A stretch of 64,000 bases of DNA from the NCBI RefSeq assembly GCF_008084145.1, contig NZ_VSDO01000001.1:186001-250000 (forward strand). Reading direction: 5' to 3'. A program made the position numbers and the translations under genes. This document shows positions 8,641-16,681 of this stretch, piece by piece; the first letter of the stretch is position 1; every line of letters begins with the position of its first letter. The notes below the pieces were generated by a model. That model was not told the origin of the DNA. It made no database searches and saw only the letters and a list, made by a program, of their open reading frames with translations. The DNA is from Paenibacillus faecis. Lineage in GTDB: Bacteria > Bacillota > Bacilli > Paenibacillales > Paenibacillaceae.

Positions 8641-9102
8641 TTACTCGCCATAGCCGGAAGTCGCTGCCGGCTCGCCGCCCTGCTCCACGTTCACTTTTTC
8701 GGAGACCGTATCCCGAATGACAGAGATAACCAACTGCAGCAAATAATTGATATCGGTTTGGCTCTGCTGAAACTCGGTAACCAGCGGAATGTTGTCCAGT
8801 TCATCCTGGAGTTCCTCGATTTCGCGCTCGATTTTTTCCACCATCGCTTTGTTCTGGAACGACTCGAATGCCACGATCTCTTTCTGCTTCTTCTTGATCG
8901 CACTGATCAGGGTTTGTACCCGTTCGTGGTTTTGTATCATTTTCTCGGCTTTCTGAAATTGCCGGACCTCTTCACTGGTGCCGATCAGAGCGGCCAATTC
9001 CTTGGCTTTCGCCATAATATCCTCGCGAATGACCAAATCACGGGAATCGAATTTCGGTATCCCGCAATCCGTATGCTCATGATGCTGATGTTGTTCTCCC
9101 AA
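8641..9102 (-). CDS. ricA: RicA (YmcA) family regulator of RNA processing and development
   Basis: A 153-residue helical YlbF/YmcA-family protein. In Bacillus subtilis RicA works with RicF and RicT as a complex that carries iron-sulfur clusters and acts with RNase Y in mRNA maturation, competence, biofilm and sporulation. The conserved helical core runs from about residue 22 (IREDIMAKAKELAALI) to 135. The start is TTG at 9102, behind GGAGGGA. It sits 48 bases after miaB, matching the ymcB-ymcA pair of B. subtilis. Unusual here are a His-rich N-terminus (His5, 7, 8, 10 and Cys13) and the absence of any other cysteine. Confidence 0.85.
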   Translation of the reverse strand: MGEQHQHHEHTDCGIPKFDSRDLVIREDIMAKAKELAALIGTSEEVRQFQKAEKMIQNHERVQTLISAIKKKQKEIVAFESFQNKAMVEKIEREIEELQDELDNIPLVTEFQQSQTDINYLLQLVISVIRDTVSEKVNVEQGGEPAATSGYGE

Positions 9103-9150
9103 GGTTCTCCCTCCTCATACAGAAACGAATTCACCGAATAGGCTTGCTTG

Positions 9151-10701
9151 TTAAGCCAGAGAAACCGCCTCCGGTACGATATTCCCCTTGATATACCATG
9201 TCATAGGGTCCGTGATTTCAACCTTGACAAACTGTCCGATAAGATCCGCGCTGCCCTCAAAGTGGACAAGTTTATTGCTGCGCGTCCGACCGGCCAGAAC
9301 CTTCGCATTGTTCTTGCTTTCGCCTTCCACCAATACTTCGACCACTTGTCCAAGCATCGTATCGTTACTCAGGCGGCTGTGCTCATTAATCATTTCATTA
9401 AGCCGCTGCAAGCGCTCCTTCTTCACTTCCATCGGCACATTGTCCTCCATCACCGCCGCCGGCGTGCCTTCCCGAGGAGAATAGATGAAGGTAAAGGCGG
9501 AATCGTACCGCACTTCCCGGACCAGGGACAGTGTTTCCTGGAACTGCTCCTCCGTTTCCCCGGGAAATCCCACGATGATATCCGTCGTCAGCACAACGTT
9601 CGGAATGGCCGCCTTGATTTTGCGGACAAGTTCCAAATACTGCTCGCGCGTATATTTCCGGCTCATCTTCTTGAGCACTTCACTGCTGCCGGACTGTACC
9701 GGCAGATGAATATGTTCGACCAAATTGCCGCCCTTGGCAAGCACTTCGATCAGATGATCGTCAAAATCACGCGGATGCGAAGTCGTGAACCGCACGCGCG
9801 GGATATCGATTTTGCGGATATCGTCCATCAGATTGGCGAACGTATAATGGATGTCGGTAAAATCCTTCCCATAAGCGTTCACGTTCTGACCCAGCAGCGT
9901 GATTTCCTTGAAGCCCTGACGGGCCAGTTCGCGCACCTCGGCTATGACATCCTCCGGACGGCGGCTGCGCTCTTTGCCCCTGGTAAACGGCACGATGCAG
10001 TAGGTGCAGAACTTATCGCAGCCATACATGATGTTGACCCAAGCGCGCATGCCTTCGCGTTTCTTCGGCAAATTCTCGATAATGTCGCCTTCCTTGGACC
10101 AGACTTCGACGACCATTTCCTTGCTGAACAACGCCTCTTGAATCAAGTGAGGCAGCCTATGGATATTGTGCGTCCCAAAGATTAAATCGACGAAACCGTG
10201 CTTTTGCAGAATCCGGTTAACGACGCCTTCTTCCTGTGACATACATCCGCATACCCCCAGCAGGAGGCCGGGTTTTTCCGTTTTCAGGCCCTTCAAGTGC
10301 CCGAGTTCGCCGAATACCTTATCTTCGGCATTCTCACGAATCGCGCACGTGTTCAAAAGAATAATATCGGCTTCCTTACGGTCCTCCGTAGGCGTGTAAC
10401 CCATCTGTTCCAGAAGTCCTTTGATCGTTTCCGAATCATGCTCGTTCATCTGGCAGCCGAAAGTGTATACGATATAATGCTTGCCGATCCCGATCGTCTT
10501 CATTTCCTCGGGTACGGCATTTTCGTATAATACTTGGACTTCTTCTTTACCGCGCTGCTTCTCAATGCGGTGATTCGGCTCTGAAAGAATCTGAATCTCT
10601 CTTCCGCGAATTCTGATTTTCTTCCCCCGTTCGTCCTCCGAAATGACTTTGGCGTCCGAGAAATCAAAATACTTGGAGTAATCCTTCGTCTCCTTGGCCA
10701 T
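9151..10701 (-). CDS. miaB: tRNA-2-methylthio-N6-dimethylallyladenosine synthase
   Basis: A 516-residue radical-SAM methylthiotransferase that adds the 2-methylthio group to i6A37 in tRNAs reading UNN codons. The MTTase domain has Cys83, Cys119 and Cys153 for the auxiliary cluster; the radical-SAM motif CDKFCTYC places Cys228, Cys232 and Cys235 around the second. A C-terminal TRAM domain ends the protein. The N-terminal 70 residues are a charged extension, as in the B. subtilis protein. It is the first gene of miaB-ricA. An extended -10 promoter and a set of repeats lie upstream. Confidence 0.95.
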   Translation of the reverse strand: MAKETKDYSKYFDFSDAKVISEDERGKKIRIRGREIQILSEPNHRIEKQRGKEEVQVLYENAVPEEMKTIGIGKHYIVYTFGCQMNEHDSETIKGLLEQMGYTPTEDRKEADIILLNTCAIRENAEDKVFGELGHLKGLKTEKPGLLLGVCGCMSQEEGVVNRILQKHGFVDLIFGTHNIHRLPHLIQEALFSKEMVVEVWSKEGDIIENLPKKREGMRAWVNIMYGCDKFCTYCIVPFTRGKERSRRPEDVIAEVRELARQGFKEITLLGQNVNAYGKDFTDIHYTFANLMDDIRKIDIPRVRFTTSHPRDFDDHLIEVLAKGGNLVEHIHLPVQSGSSEVLKKMSRKYTREQYLELVRKIKAAIPNVVLTTDIIVGFPGETEEQFQETLSLVREVRYDSAFTFIYSPREGTPAAVMEDNVPMEVKKERLQRLNEMINEHSRLSNDTMLGQVVEVLVEGESKNNAKVLAGRTRSNKLVHFEGSADLIGQFVKVEITDPMTWYIKGNIVPEAVSLA

Positions 10702-10737
10702 GGTGTCGGCTCACTCCCTTACCTATCTATCTCACTG

Positions 10738-10780
10738 TTACACTTCATCGTTGTTTACACTTCAAAAAATGCATTACACC
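10738..10780. repeat. Three iterated GTGTAA elements in the miaB leader
   Basis: On the plus strand TTACACTTCA occurs at 10738-10747 and again at 10755-10764, and TTACACC at 10774-10780. The steps are 17 and 19 bases. They lie just downstream of the probable miaB start site, between promoter and coding region. They may be a protein-binding array or leader element; no regulator is known to me. Confidence 0.45.
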
Positions 10781-10782
10781 AA

Positions 10783-10791
10783 ATTATATCA
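10783..10791 (-). promoter_or_regulatory. Extended -10 promoter of miaB
   Basis: TATAAT at 10783-10788 is preceded by TGA, giving TGaTATAAT. No good -35 is seen, as is common for extended -10 promoters. The leader would be about 75 bases. Confidence 0.55.
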
Positions 10792-10932
10792 TGATTCAAA
10801 GTCGATATCCAGAATGAAAGGGTCGGAACAAGGCGGGAGTGGGAAGTATTTCCTAAATAAAAACATTACGGATGCGCATAATTGAAATAAACAAACAAGT
10901 TTTTACTTAACATCAGGATCGGAGGAGTATAA

Positions 10933-11643
10933 ATGCCCATATGGCTGGAAGTCATTTTTAGAACGCTGTCCTCTGCCGTAATTCTCTTTATATTGACCCG
11001 ATTGCTCGGCAAGAGGCAGATTTCGCAATTGTCATTCTTTGAGTATATTACGGGGATCACGATCGGGAGCATCACGGCTTATCTCTCGCTGGACGTAGAC
11101 ACCCATTGGTATTTGGGCATTGTTTCGATGGTGGTCTGGTTTCTCGTTTCACTGGGCATCGAGTATATTCAAATCAAGAGCAAAAAGGCCCGCGACTGGA
11201 TTGAAAGCAAGTCCACGATTCTTATCAAAGAAGGCAAAGTGTTGGAGGACAATCTGAAGAAAGAGAAGCTGACCAACGACGAACTGCTCGAGCAACTGAG
11301 AAAGAAGAATGTGTTCGACGCCGCACAGGTGGAATTTGCGCTGATCGAACCCGACGGAAGTATCAACATGCAGTTAAAAAAAGAGCATCAGCCACTCACC
11401 CCCTCCGACCTGGGAATGAAACCTCCGTCCTCACCCGAACCGAAAACCGTCATTATGGACGGAAAGATCTTGGATGATCAGTTAGCGGCTAGCGGGAAGG
11501 AACGGCCGTGGCTTTTTGAGCAGTTGAAGCAACAAGGCATATCCCCGGAGCAGGTTAACCTGTGCCAAATCCAGGGAAACGGACAATTGTACATCGATTT
11601 GTTTGAGGATCACATCCAATCCTCGGATGTGCCGGATAAATAA
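10933..11643 (+). CDS. DUF421 (YetF/YdfR-like) membrane protein
   Basis: A 236-residue protein of the DUF421 family, common in spore formers. Three hydrophobic segments (about 5-25, 35-55 and 62-80) place the N-terminal third in the membrane. The family motif LLGKRQISQLSFFEY lies at 25-39. A cytoplasmic domain follows, with a Lys/Glu-rich helix and the typical ALIEPDGSINMQLK stretch. The ATG is set by GGAGGAG five bases upstream. It is the only complete gene read rightward, divergent from miaB and convergent with pduL. Some relatives are expressed in the forespore; I see no such promoter here. Biochemical function is unknown. Confidence 0.85.
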   Translation: MPIWLEVIFRTLSSAVILFILTRLLGKRQISQLSFFEYITGITIGSITAYLSLDVDTHWYLGIVSMVVWFLVSLGIEYIQIKSKKARDWIESKSTILIKEGKVLEDNLKKEKLTNDELLEQLRKKNVFDAAQVEFALIEPDGSINMQLKKEHQPLTPSDLGMKPPSSPEPKTVIMDGKILDDQLAASGKERPWLFEQLKQQGISPEQVNLCQIQGNGQLYIDLFEDHIQSSDVPDK

Positions 11644-11647
11644 AAAG

Positions 11648-11671
11648 ACCCCACCTTCGTAAAAGTGGGAT
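11648..11671. terminator. Terminator shared by the DUF421 gene and pduL
   Basis: On the minus strand ATCCCAC pairs with GTGGGGT (one G-T) and runs into CTTTTTA. It lies 36 bases past pduL and directly after the DUF421 stop, so it may act both ways. Confidence 0.65.
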
Positions 11672-11707
11672 CGATCTTTAACCTTGTAAGGTCGTTGCTT
11701 CTTATAT

Positions 11708-12280
11708 CTATTCTACGATTTCCGCCGTATCGCCAGTGCTGGCACCGGCAGCGTTCGCTTCATCCGTGTCGATGTGCATGTCTAATGCAAACGAATCCGA
11801 AACGCGGGCAATCACGTTCTCAAGGACGAGACCCCGCTCTCCGCCCAAACGCACTTTGAGCAATTGCTTGTCGGCGATGCCCCATTTCTCGGCATCGGAG
11901 GTATGGAAGTGAATATGACGCGCCGCCACGATCACGCCTTGTTCGAGTTCGATTTCACCGGCAGGGCCTTTCACTTTGATTCCCGGAGTTCCTTCAATAT
12001 TCCCCGACTCCCGAACAGGCGCTTTCACGCCGATGGCAAACGAGTCCGTGCGGGAAATTTCCAATTGGGATGCGGAACGAGCCGGCCCCAAAATTCGAAC
12101 CTTGTCGAATTGTCCCTTCGGTCCGATGACCGCAACCGTTTCATTTGCCGCGAATTGTCCGGGTTGGGACAGCGGTTTGAATTCGGTAAGCTGATAACCG
12201 GCTCCGAACAAAGCCTCGATATGCTCTTGAGTCAGATGGATATGACGTGCCGATACGCCGACTGGTACAGTTTTGCTCAT
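11708..12280 (-). CDS. pduL: PduL-type phosphate propanoyl/acetyltransferase
   Basis: A 190-residue zinc phosphotransacylase that interconverts acyl-CoA plus phosphate with acyl-phosphate plus CoA. Two histidine clusters, ARHIHLTQEH (11-20) and ARHIHFHTSD (120-129), are the metal-binding motifs of the two tandem barrels. Length is that of the free enzyme, and I see no N-terminal encapsulation helix. The ATG at 12280 is behind CGAGGAGTG. It has its own promoter just past the korB terminator. No shell-protein genes are near, so it probably works free in the cytosol, perhaps turning acyl-CoA from KorAB into acyl-phosphate for ATP; that link is inference. Confidence 0.88.
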   Translation of the reverse strand: MSKTVPVGVSARHIHLTQEHIEALFGAGYQLTEFKPLSQPGQFAANETVAVIGPKGQFDKVRILGPARSASQLEISRTDSFAIGVKAPVRESGNIEGTPGIKVKGPAGEIELEQGVIVAARHIHFHTSDAEKWGIADKQLLKVRLGGERGLVLENVIARVSDSFALDMHIDTDEANAAGASTGDTAEIVE

Positions 12281-12335
12281 GTTTAAAACACTCCTCGTAT
12301 ATTCTCTATATCGATGACGATTCACATCGTTACCC

Positions 12336-12363
12336 ATTATACACCTATTTCAAACAAAAACAA
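12336..12363 (-). promoter_or_regulatory. Sigma-A-like promoter of pduL
   Basis: TTGTTT, 16 bases, TATAAT. The -35 abuts the T tract of the korB terminator. The leader would be about 50 bases. Confidence 0.5.
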
Positions 12364-12392
12364 AAAGATGTCCGCAGTAGACGGACATCTTT
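12364..12392 (-). terminator. Terminator after korB
   Basis: AAAGATGTCCG pairs with CGGACATCTTT around a 7-base loop, with a T run on the minus-strand side. It lies 8 bases past the korB stop and separates korAB from pduL. Confidence 0.85.
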
Positions 12393-12399
12393 TTTGCGC

Positions 12400-13266
12400 T
12401 TATACGAATTCTGCAACAAGATTGTCAAACTCGCTCTTCTCCAAAGCGAGGGACTGATGGGCCAGCGGTTCGGGCTTGAACCCGTGCACCATGTTCTCAT
12501 AGCTCTTCTTTTCTTTGTTCTGGTAAATGAGTCCGGTGATCATACTGCCCGTTTCCATCAGCTTCGCCATCGCCATGGCGCGGTTGCTCGGATCATAATC
12601 CGGAATCGTATCCAGGTTGATGATATTCTCTTTGAACCAGTCATAGGTGTTCACTTTGTTGAAAGTGACGCAAGGGCTGAATACATTGATCAAAGAGAAT
12701 CCTTCATGCTGAATCCCCTGCTCGATCAGGGAGGTCAACTGCTTCAGATCGCTCGAGAACGATTGGGCCACAAAGGTCGCTCCGGAGGCCAGCGCGATTT
12801 CGAGCGGCGAAAGCGTGGATTCCACCGAACCTTCCGGCGTACTCTTCGTTTTGAAGCCTTCTCCGCTGCGGGGAGAAGTTTGGCCTTTGGTCAACCCGTA
12901 GATTTGGTTATCCATAACGATATAGGTGATGTTGATATTGCGGCGGATCGCATGGACGGTATGGCCCATCCCGATCGCAAATCCGTCTCCGTCGCCACCG
13001 GAAGCGATCACCGTCAAATCGCGGTTCGCCAGCTTAACCCCTTGGGCGATCGGAAGAGCGCGGCCATGGATGCCGTGAAGGCCGTAAGCGTTAATGTAAC
13101 CGGAGATGCGGCCGGAGCAGCCGATCCCCGAAATAACAGCCAGATTCTCCGGCTCGAGCCCTACCGCTGCAGCCGCGCGCTGGATTGCCGCCTGGATGGA
13201 GAAATCGCCGCATCCCGGACACCAGTTTGGTTTGATGTTATTGCGGAACTCTTTAAAGGTTGCCAT
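12400..13266 (-). CDS. korB: 2-oxoacid:ferredoxin oxidoreductase beta subunit
   Basis: A 288-residue TPP-binding subunit. Cys16 and Cys19 (CPGC), Cys50 (GIGC) and Cys199 (SPC) fit the single 4Fe-4S cluster of two-subunit enzymes. GDGDGFAIG at 91-99 is the Mg-TPP motif, and DNQIYGLTKGQTSPRS near 119-134 is typical of 2-oxoglutarate-type enzymes. With KorA it should make succinyl-CoA or another acyl-CoA and reduced ferredoxin. It overlaps korA by 14 bases. The pair sits between spoVS and miaB, as in several other Bacilli. No ferredoxin-domain subunit is encoded, so it must use a separate ferredoxin. Confidence 0.92.
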   Translation of the reverse strand: MATFKEFRNNIKPNWCPGCGDFSIQAAIQRAAAAVGLEPENLAVISGIGCSGRISGYINAYGLHGIHGRALPIAQGVKLANRDLTVIASGGDGDGFAIGMGHTVHAIRRNINITYIVMDNQIYGLTKGQTSPRSGEGFKTKSTPEGSVESTLSPLEIALASGATFVAQSFSSDLKQLTSLIEQGIQHEGFSLINVFSPCVTFNKVNTYDWFKENIINLDTIPDYDPSNRAMAMAKLMETGSMITGLIYQNKEKKSYENMVHGFKPEPLAHQSLALEKSEFDNLVAEFV

Positions 13267-15028
13267 TCTTCACCAACTCCTCCTGTGCTTTGTTGCCGGC
13301 TGCATTTTTGCATCGTTCGAACACTTCTGCTGGAAGGAACGGATTCCCGTCGTATTTCAAGAGATTTATGATTTTGTCGTGGTGTCCGACATTCAATTTA
13401 ATCAGATTGGCCAGTTGACCCGTGGCGTTGTTTTCAATGACCACGATTTTCTTGGCCTTCTCCATCTGCTCCCGGACCTCGTCAACCGGGAAAGGATGTA
13501 GCAGACGGATCGTCATATGGTTCGATGTGATGCCTTCGCCGTTCAGGCGCAAACGAGCTTGGTCGATCGTTCCGCCCGTCGAACCCATCCCTACGATCAA
13601 CAGATCCGGCTCGGCATGCGGCGCATGCAGGTGGATCGGATTCTCCACTTCCAGCTTCGCCAGCTTGCGAAGGCGTTTATCCATCATCTTCTTCCGGTTG
13701 ATCGGACTTTCCGACGGACGTCCGGCTTCATCGTGTTCGACGCCGGTCACATGGTGAATCCCGTTCTTCTCTCCGGGGAGAACCCGAGGGGAGATTCCGT
13801 TCTCCGTAAAGGCGTAGCGGTTGAACATGCTGGAATCCTCGCGATCCGGGATATCCTTGACGATATATCCGCGGTCGATTTGAACCTTGTCAAAATCGAG
13901 CAATTCACAGGACTGCTTGCCTAGCGACAACTGCAGATCCGTAGCCAAAATGACCGGAACCTGATATTTGTCCGCGAGATTAAACGCTTGAACCGTATCG
14001 TAGAAACACTCCTCAATGGAGCTTGGAGCCAGCACGATTTTCGGAATTTCCCCGTGCGTGCCGTAAATGAGCGCGCTGATATCGCTCTGCTCCTGCTTCG
14101 TCGGAAGCCCCGTACTCGGGCCGCCGCGCTGCGTATCCACAATCACGACCGGAATTTCCGTCATCCCCGCCAGACCGATGGCTTCCATCATCAGCGAGAG
14201 CCCCGGTCCGGCCGAAGCGGTCATCGTGCGTACGCCCGCATAGCTGGAACCGATCGCCATCGTAATGGCCGCAATTTCATCTTCCGTTTGGACTACCGTG
14301 CCGCCGAATTTCGGCAGCTTCTTGATCAGATATTCCATAATTTCCGAAGCCGGAGTGATCGGATAGGCGCTCATGATTCGGCATCCCGCCGCCACGGCCC
14401 CTAAGCCGATCGCATCGTTGCCGATCATAAACAGCTTCTGCTTGCCGTCGGCCGGCTCCAGCTTAAATTCCTCCAGCGGCCCGCCCGCGAGTTCAAGAAC
14501 ATAATCCGCACCGCGCTTAACCGCTTCGATGTTCTTCTCGACGATGGCCGGGCCTTTTCGGCCGAACTCTTCCTCAACCGCTTTATTGAATACTTCGAGC
14601 GGCAATCCCAGGAGAGCCCAGGATGCCCCGGAAGCAACCATATTTTTCATCAATGAAGTGCCCAGCTCTTCCGCGATGCTCGTAATCGGAACCGCAAACA
14701 GCTTCGCATCCGTTCCTTCCGGAACGACCGGATTAAATTTGGCGTCCGCCACAATCACCCCGCCGCTGCGGAGCTCATGCGCGTTCAGATCGATACTTTC
14801 CTGGTCGAAAGCGACTAAAATGTCCAAGTCGTCGGAAATCGCGCGAATCGGCTTGGTGCTGATCCGGATTTTATTATTCGTATGTCCGCCTTTAATACGG
14901 GAAGAGAAATGCCGATAACCGTACAGATAATAACCCAACCGGTTTAAGGCCGTCGAAAAAATCCGGTCAGTACTTTCAACGCCTTCACCTTGCTGTCCAC
15001 CGATCTTCCAAGACAATTGACTAATCAA
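13253..15028 (-). CDS. korA: 2-oxoacid:ferredoxin oxidoreductase alpha subunit (gamma-alpha fusion)
   Basis: A 591-residue fusion: residues 1-190 form the gamma domain (KIGGQQGEGVES at 8-19), then the alpha domain with AYPITPASE near 219-227 and TASAGPGLSLM. It binds CoA and the 2-oxoacid together with KorB. The start is TTG at 15028, preceded by GGGGTG at 7 bases; no ATG is well placed. Its architecture differs from the alpha-beta plus gamma-delta enzyme at 2-5 kb, so the two are separate lineages rather than a recent duplication. A promoter with an overlapping cre-like site lies upstream. Confidence 0.92.
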   Translation of the reverse strand: MISQLSWKIGGQQGEGVESTDRIFSTALNRLGYYLYGYRHFSSRIKGGHTNNKIRISTKPIRAISDDLDILVAFDQESIDLNAHELRSGGVIVADAKFNPVVPEGTDAKLFAVPITSIAEELGTSLMKNMVASGASWALLGLPLEVFNKAVEEEFGRKGPAIVEKNIEAVKRGADYVLELAGGPLEEFKLEPADGKQKLFMIGNDAIGLGAVAAGCRIMSAYPITPASEIMEYLIKKLPKFGGTVVQTEDEIAAITMAIGSSYAGVRTMTASAGPGLSLMMEAIGLAGMTEIPVVIVDTQRGGPSTGLPTKQEQSDISALIYGTHGEIPKIVLAPSSIEECFYDTVQAFNLADKYQVPVILATDLQLSLGKQSCELLDFDKVQIDRGYIVKDIPDREDSSMFNRYAFTENGISPRVLPGEKNGIHHVTGVEHDEAGRPSESPINRKKMMDKRLRKLAKLEVENPIHLHAPHAEPDLLIVGMGSTGGTIDQARLRLNGEGITSNHMTIRLLHPFPVDEVREQMEKAKKIVVIENNATGQLANLIKLNVGHHDKIINLLKYDGNPFLPAEVFERCKNAAGNKAQEELVKNGNL

Positions 15029-15155
15029 GATCGCCCACCCCTTTAATGTATCGCACCTTAATTTAGCGAATAGTAGTGCTAACAGAATGAAAACCTATGA
15101 GAGATCGTATAGAAATCCCTGATATTTGTGAACATTCTGTTTCAGAGTCATGTCA

Positions 15156-15184
15156 ATTTTATGTCTCCGGAGTGTAAAAAGCAA
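15156..15184 (-). promoter_or_regulatory. Probable sigma-A promoter of korAB
   Basis: TTGCTT, 17 bases, TAAAAT, about 128 bases before the korA TTG. The remainder of 15029-15254 is AT-rich with no gene I would call. Confidence 0.5.
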
Positions 15185-15194
15185 GCGTTTTCTA
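15180..15194 (-). promoter_or_regulatory. cre-like (CcpA) site overlapping the korA -35
   Basis: TAGAAAACGCTTGCT matches the catabolite-responsive consensus WTGNAANCGNWNNCW at all but the second position. It covers the -35 hexamer, so binding would repress. A weaker AAGCGCTT element lies near 15248. Confidence 0.4.
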
Positions 15195-15254
15195 CCCTTT
15201 TTCGTATAGTAGTTTTCGATGAAATCAATCTCGTTATTGGATTAATTAAAGCGC

Positions 15255-16208
15255 TTACTTATTTTGAGGGAGCCACTTCTTTAAAAACGTCCGCCCGTTC
15301 CCGGACAACCACCCATTTACCAGTTTTTCTGGATAGTGTTTTAAAAGGAGATTAGCAAATTCCCCCAGCTGGCCGGCATGGTTCAAACCTTCGATATGGG
15401 CATCGATGCCGTCGAAATCCGAGCCCAGCATCAGGATGTTCTCCCCACCCAGGCTGCAAATATGATCGATGTGCGGCAAAAGATCGGACGCGTTCACTTG
15501 AGGCGCCTTCTTAACAAACCAGGGGACAAAGGTTAACCCGATTCTTCCCTCCAGGGAGAGGATCGCTTCTATTTGATCGTCCCGCAGGTTCCTCACATGC
15601 GAACAGACGCTGTAGGCGTTGGAATGGGAAGCCAGGAAGGGGATGCCGGCCTTTTCCGCCAATTCGGCCATTTCCCAAAATCCTTTTACCGACAGATGCG
15701 ACACATCGAGGATGATCCCCAACCTGTGGCAAGCTTTAACGAGTTCCACCCCTTGGGGCGTGAGGCCTCCTCCACGGGGCTCCAGAATACCGTCGGCCGC
15801 CCAATTGCCGAAATTCCACGTCAGCCCGAGAAGCCGTACACCTCGTTCGTAGCAGAGCTGCAGGTAATGCATATTGGCTTCCAGACCATCCGCCCCTTCC
15901 AGCGAGAGTAGCGCTCCAAGCTGCCCCGATCCTTCCACCTTATCGAGGTCATCCGCCGAGAGTAATGGAACCAGGCCGGCGGGCACGACCTTTTGCCGAA
16001 AGATATCGATCTGATTCAGAATGGATTCAAATCTCGGCTTTCCCGCTTTTTCGGATAAAAAGATCGCAAAACACTGCGCTTTCACGCCGCCCTGTCCCAT
16101 GCGCGCAACATTTACGTCCAGACGGTCGTCTTCGAGAAAGTCCAAACTCTCGTCCATTTGCATCTTGCTAAGGACATCGCAATGAAAATCCCAAATTTCC
16201 GGTTTCAT
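15255..16208 (-). CDS. Membrane-dipeptidase family (M19) zinc dipeptidase
   Basis: A 317-residue M19 (renal dipeptidase-like) enzyme that cleaves dipeptides and can accept D-residues at the C-terminal position. Zinc ligands are His9 and Asp11 (WDFHCD), bridging Glu104 (SLEGAD), His171 (DVSHLS) and His195 (ASHSNAYS); GSDFDGI follows. There is no signal peptide, so it is cytosolic. It lies between spoVS and korA, as in other Bacilli that carry korAB there. A role in recycling peptidoglycan peptides in the sporulating cell is possible but unproven. Confidence 0.92.
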   Translation of the reverse strand: MKPEIWDFHCDVLSKMQMDESLDFLEDDRLDVNVARMGQGGVKAQCFAIFLSEKAGKPRFESILNQIDIFRQKVVPAGLVPLLSADDLDKVEGSGQLGALLSLEGADGLEANMHYLQLCYERGVRLLGLTWNFGNWAADGILEPRGGGLTPQGVELVKACHRLGIILDVSHLSVKGFWEMAELAEKAGIPFLASHSNAYSVCSHVRNLRDDQIEAILSLEGRIGLTFVPWFVKKAPQVNASDLLPHIDHICSLGGENILMLGSDFDGIDAHIEGLNHAGQLGEFANLLLKHYPEKLVNGWLSGNGRTFLKKWLPQNK

Positions 16209-16260
16209 CCGCTTCCCTCCGCCCCTATGATTCTATTACCCCTTTTGTCCGAACCCATGC

Positions 16261-16291
16261 AAAAAAACCTGTCTACTTGAACGTAAACAGG
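16261..16291 (-). terminator. Terminator after spoVS
   Basis: On the minus strand CCTGTTTAC pairs with GTAGACAGG (one wobble) around GTTCAA and is followed by seven T. It isolates spoVS from the dipeptidase gene. Confidence 0.8.
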
Positions 16292-16314
16292 CATCATTCG
16301 CATCTATTCTTGTT

Positions 16315-16575
16315 TTATCTAGGTTCTACAATCAGTTTAATCGCGGTTCGATCTTCACCGTCGATGACGATATCCGTAAAGGCCGGGATGCAAATCAAAT
16401 CGACGCCGCTAGGCGCCACAAATCCCCGGGCAATCGCTACCGCTTTAATGGCTTGGTTCAGTGCACCCGCTCCAATGGCCTGAAGTTCAGCAGCGCCACG
16501 TTCTCTTAATACTCCAGCAAGCGCACCGGCGACGGAGTTAGGATTGGATTTTGCTGAAACTTTTAATACTTCCAT
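16315..16575 (-). CDS. spoVS: Stage V sporulation protein S
   Basis: An 86-residue SpoVS, an Alba-like small nucleic-acid-binding protein needed for normal sporulation and coat assembly. Sequence is essentially the family consensus (EVLKVSAKSNPNSVAGA, QAIGAGALNQAIKA, DGEDRTAIKLIVEPR). AGGAGG lies 7 bases before the ATG. It follows ymdB and rny, as in B. subtilis. A sigma-H-type promoter upstream fits its known early sporulation expression, and a terminator follows, so it can be transcribed alone. Confidence 0.97.
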   Translation of the reverse strand: MEVLKVSAKSNPNSVAGALAGVLRERGAAELQAIGAGALNQAIKAVAIARGFVAPSGVDLICIPAFTDIVIDGEDRTAIKLIVEPR

Positions 16576-16627
16576 GGTAAGTACCTCCTGGGAATAATGG
16601 TTTGATTGATCCCACTACTTAGAAGAT

Positions 16628-16654
16628 ATTCGGGGGAATTCAAAAAATTCCTTC
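16628..16654 (-). promoter_or_regulatory. Sigma-H promoter of spoVS
   Basis: GAAGGAATTT, 12 bases, CGAAT fits the sigma-H consensus (RnAGGAwWW and RnnGAAT). It lies about 53 bases before the start codon, and the B. subtilis gene is known to be sigma-H-dependent. Confidence 0.7.
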
Positions 16655-16681
16655 TTTTTTCCCAGGGTTACTACGACGGAA

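Noticed and set aside
11708..12280. A bacterial microcompartment locus, suggested by pduL
   Set aside because: No shell proteins or signature enzymes lie nearby, and no encapsulation helix is visible at the PduL N-terminus.
15128..15355. A plus-strand reading frame of 75 codons near the korA promoter
   Set aside because: No ribosome site or recognisable protein, and it overlaps the end of the dipeptidase gene in antisense.
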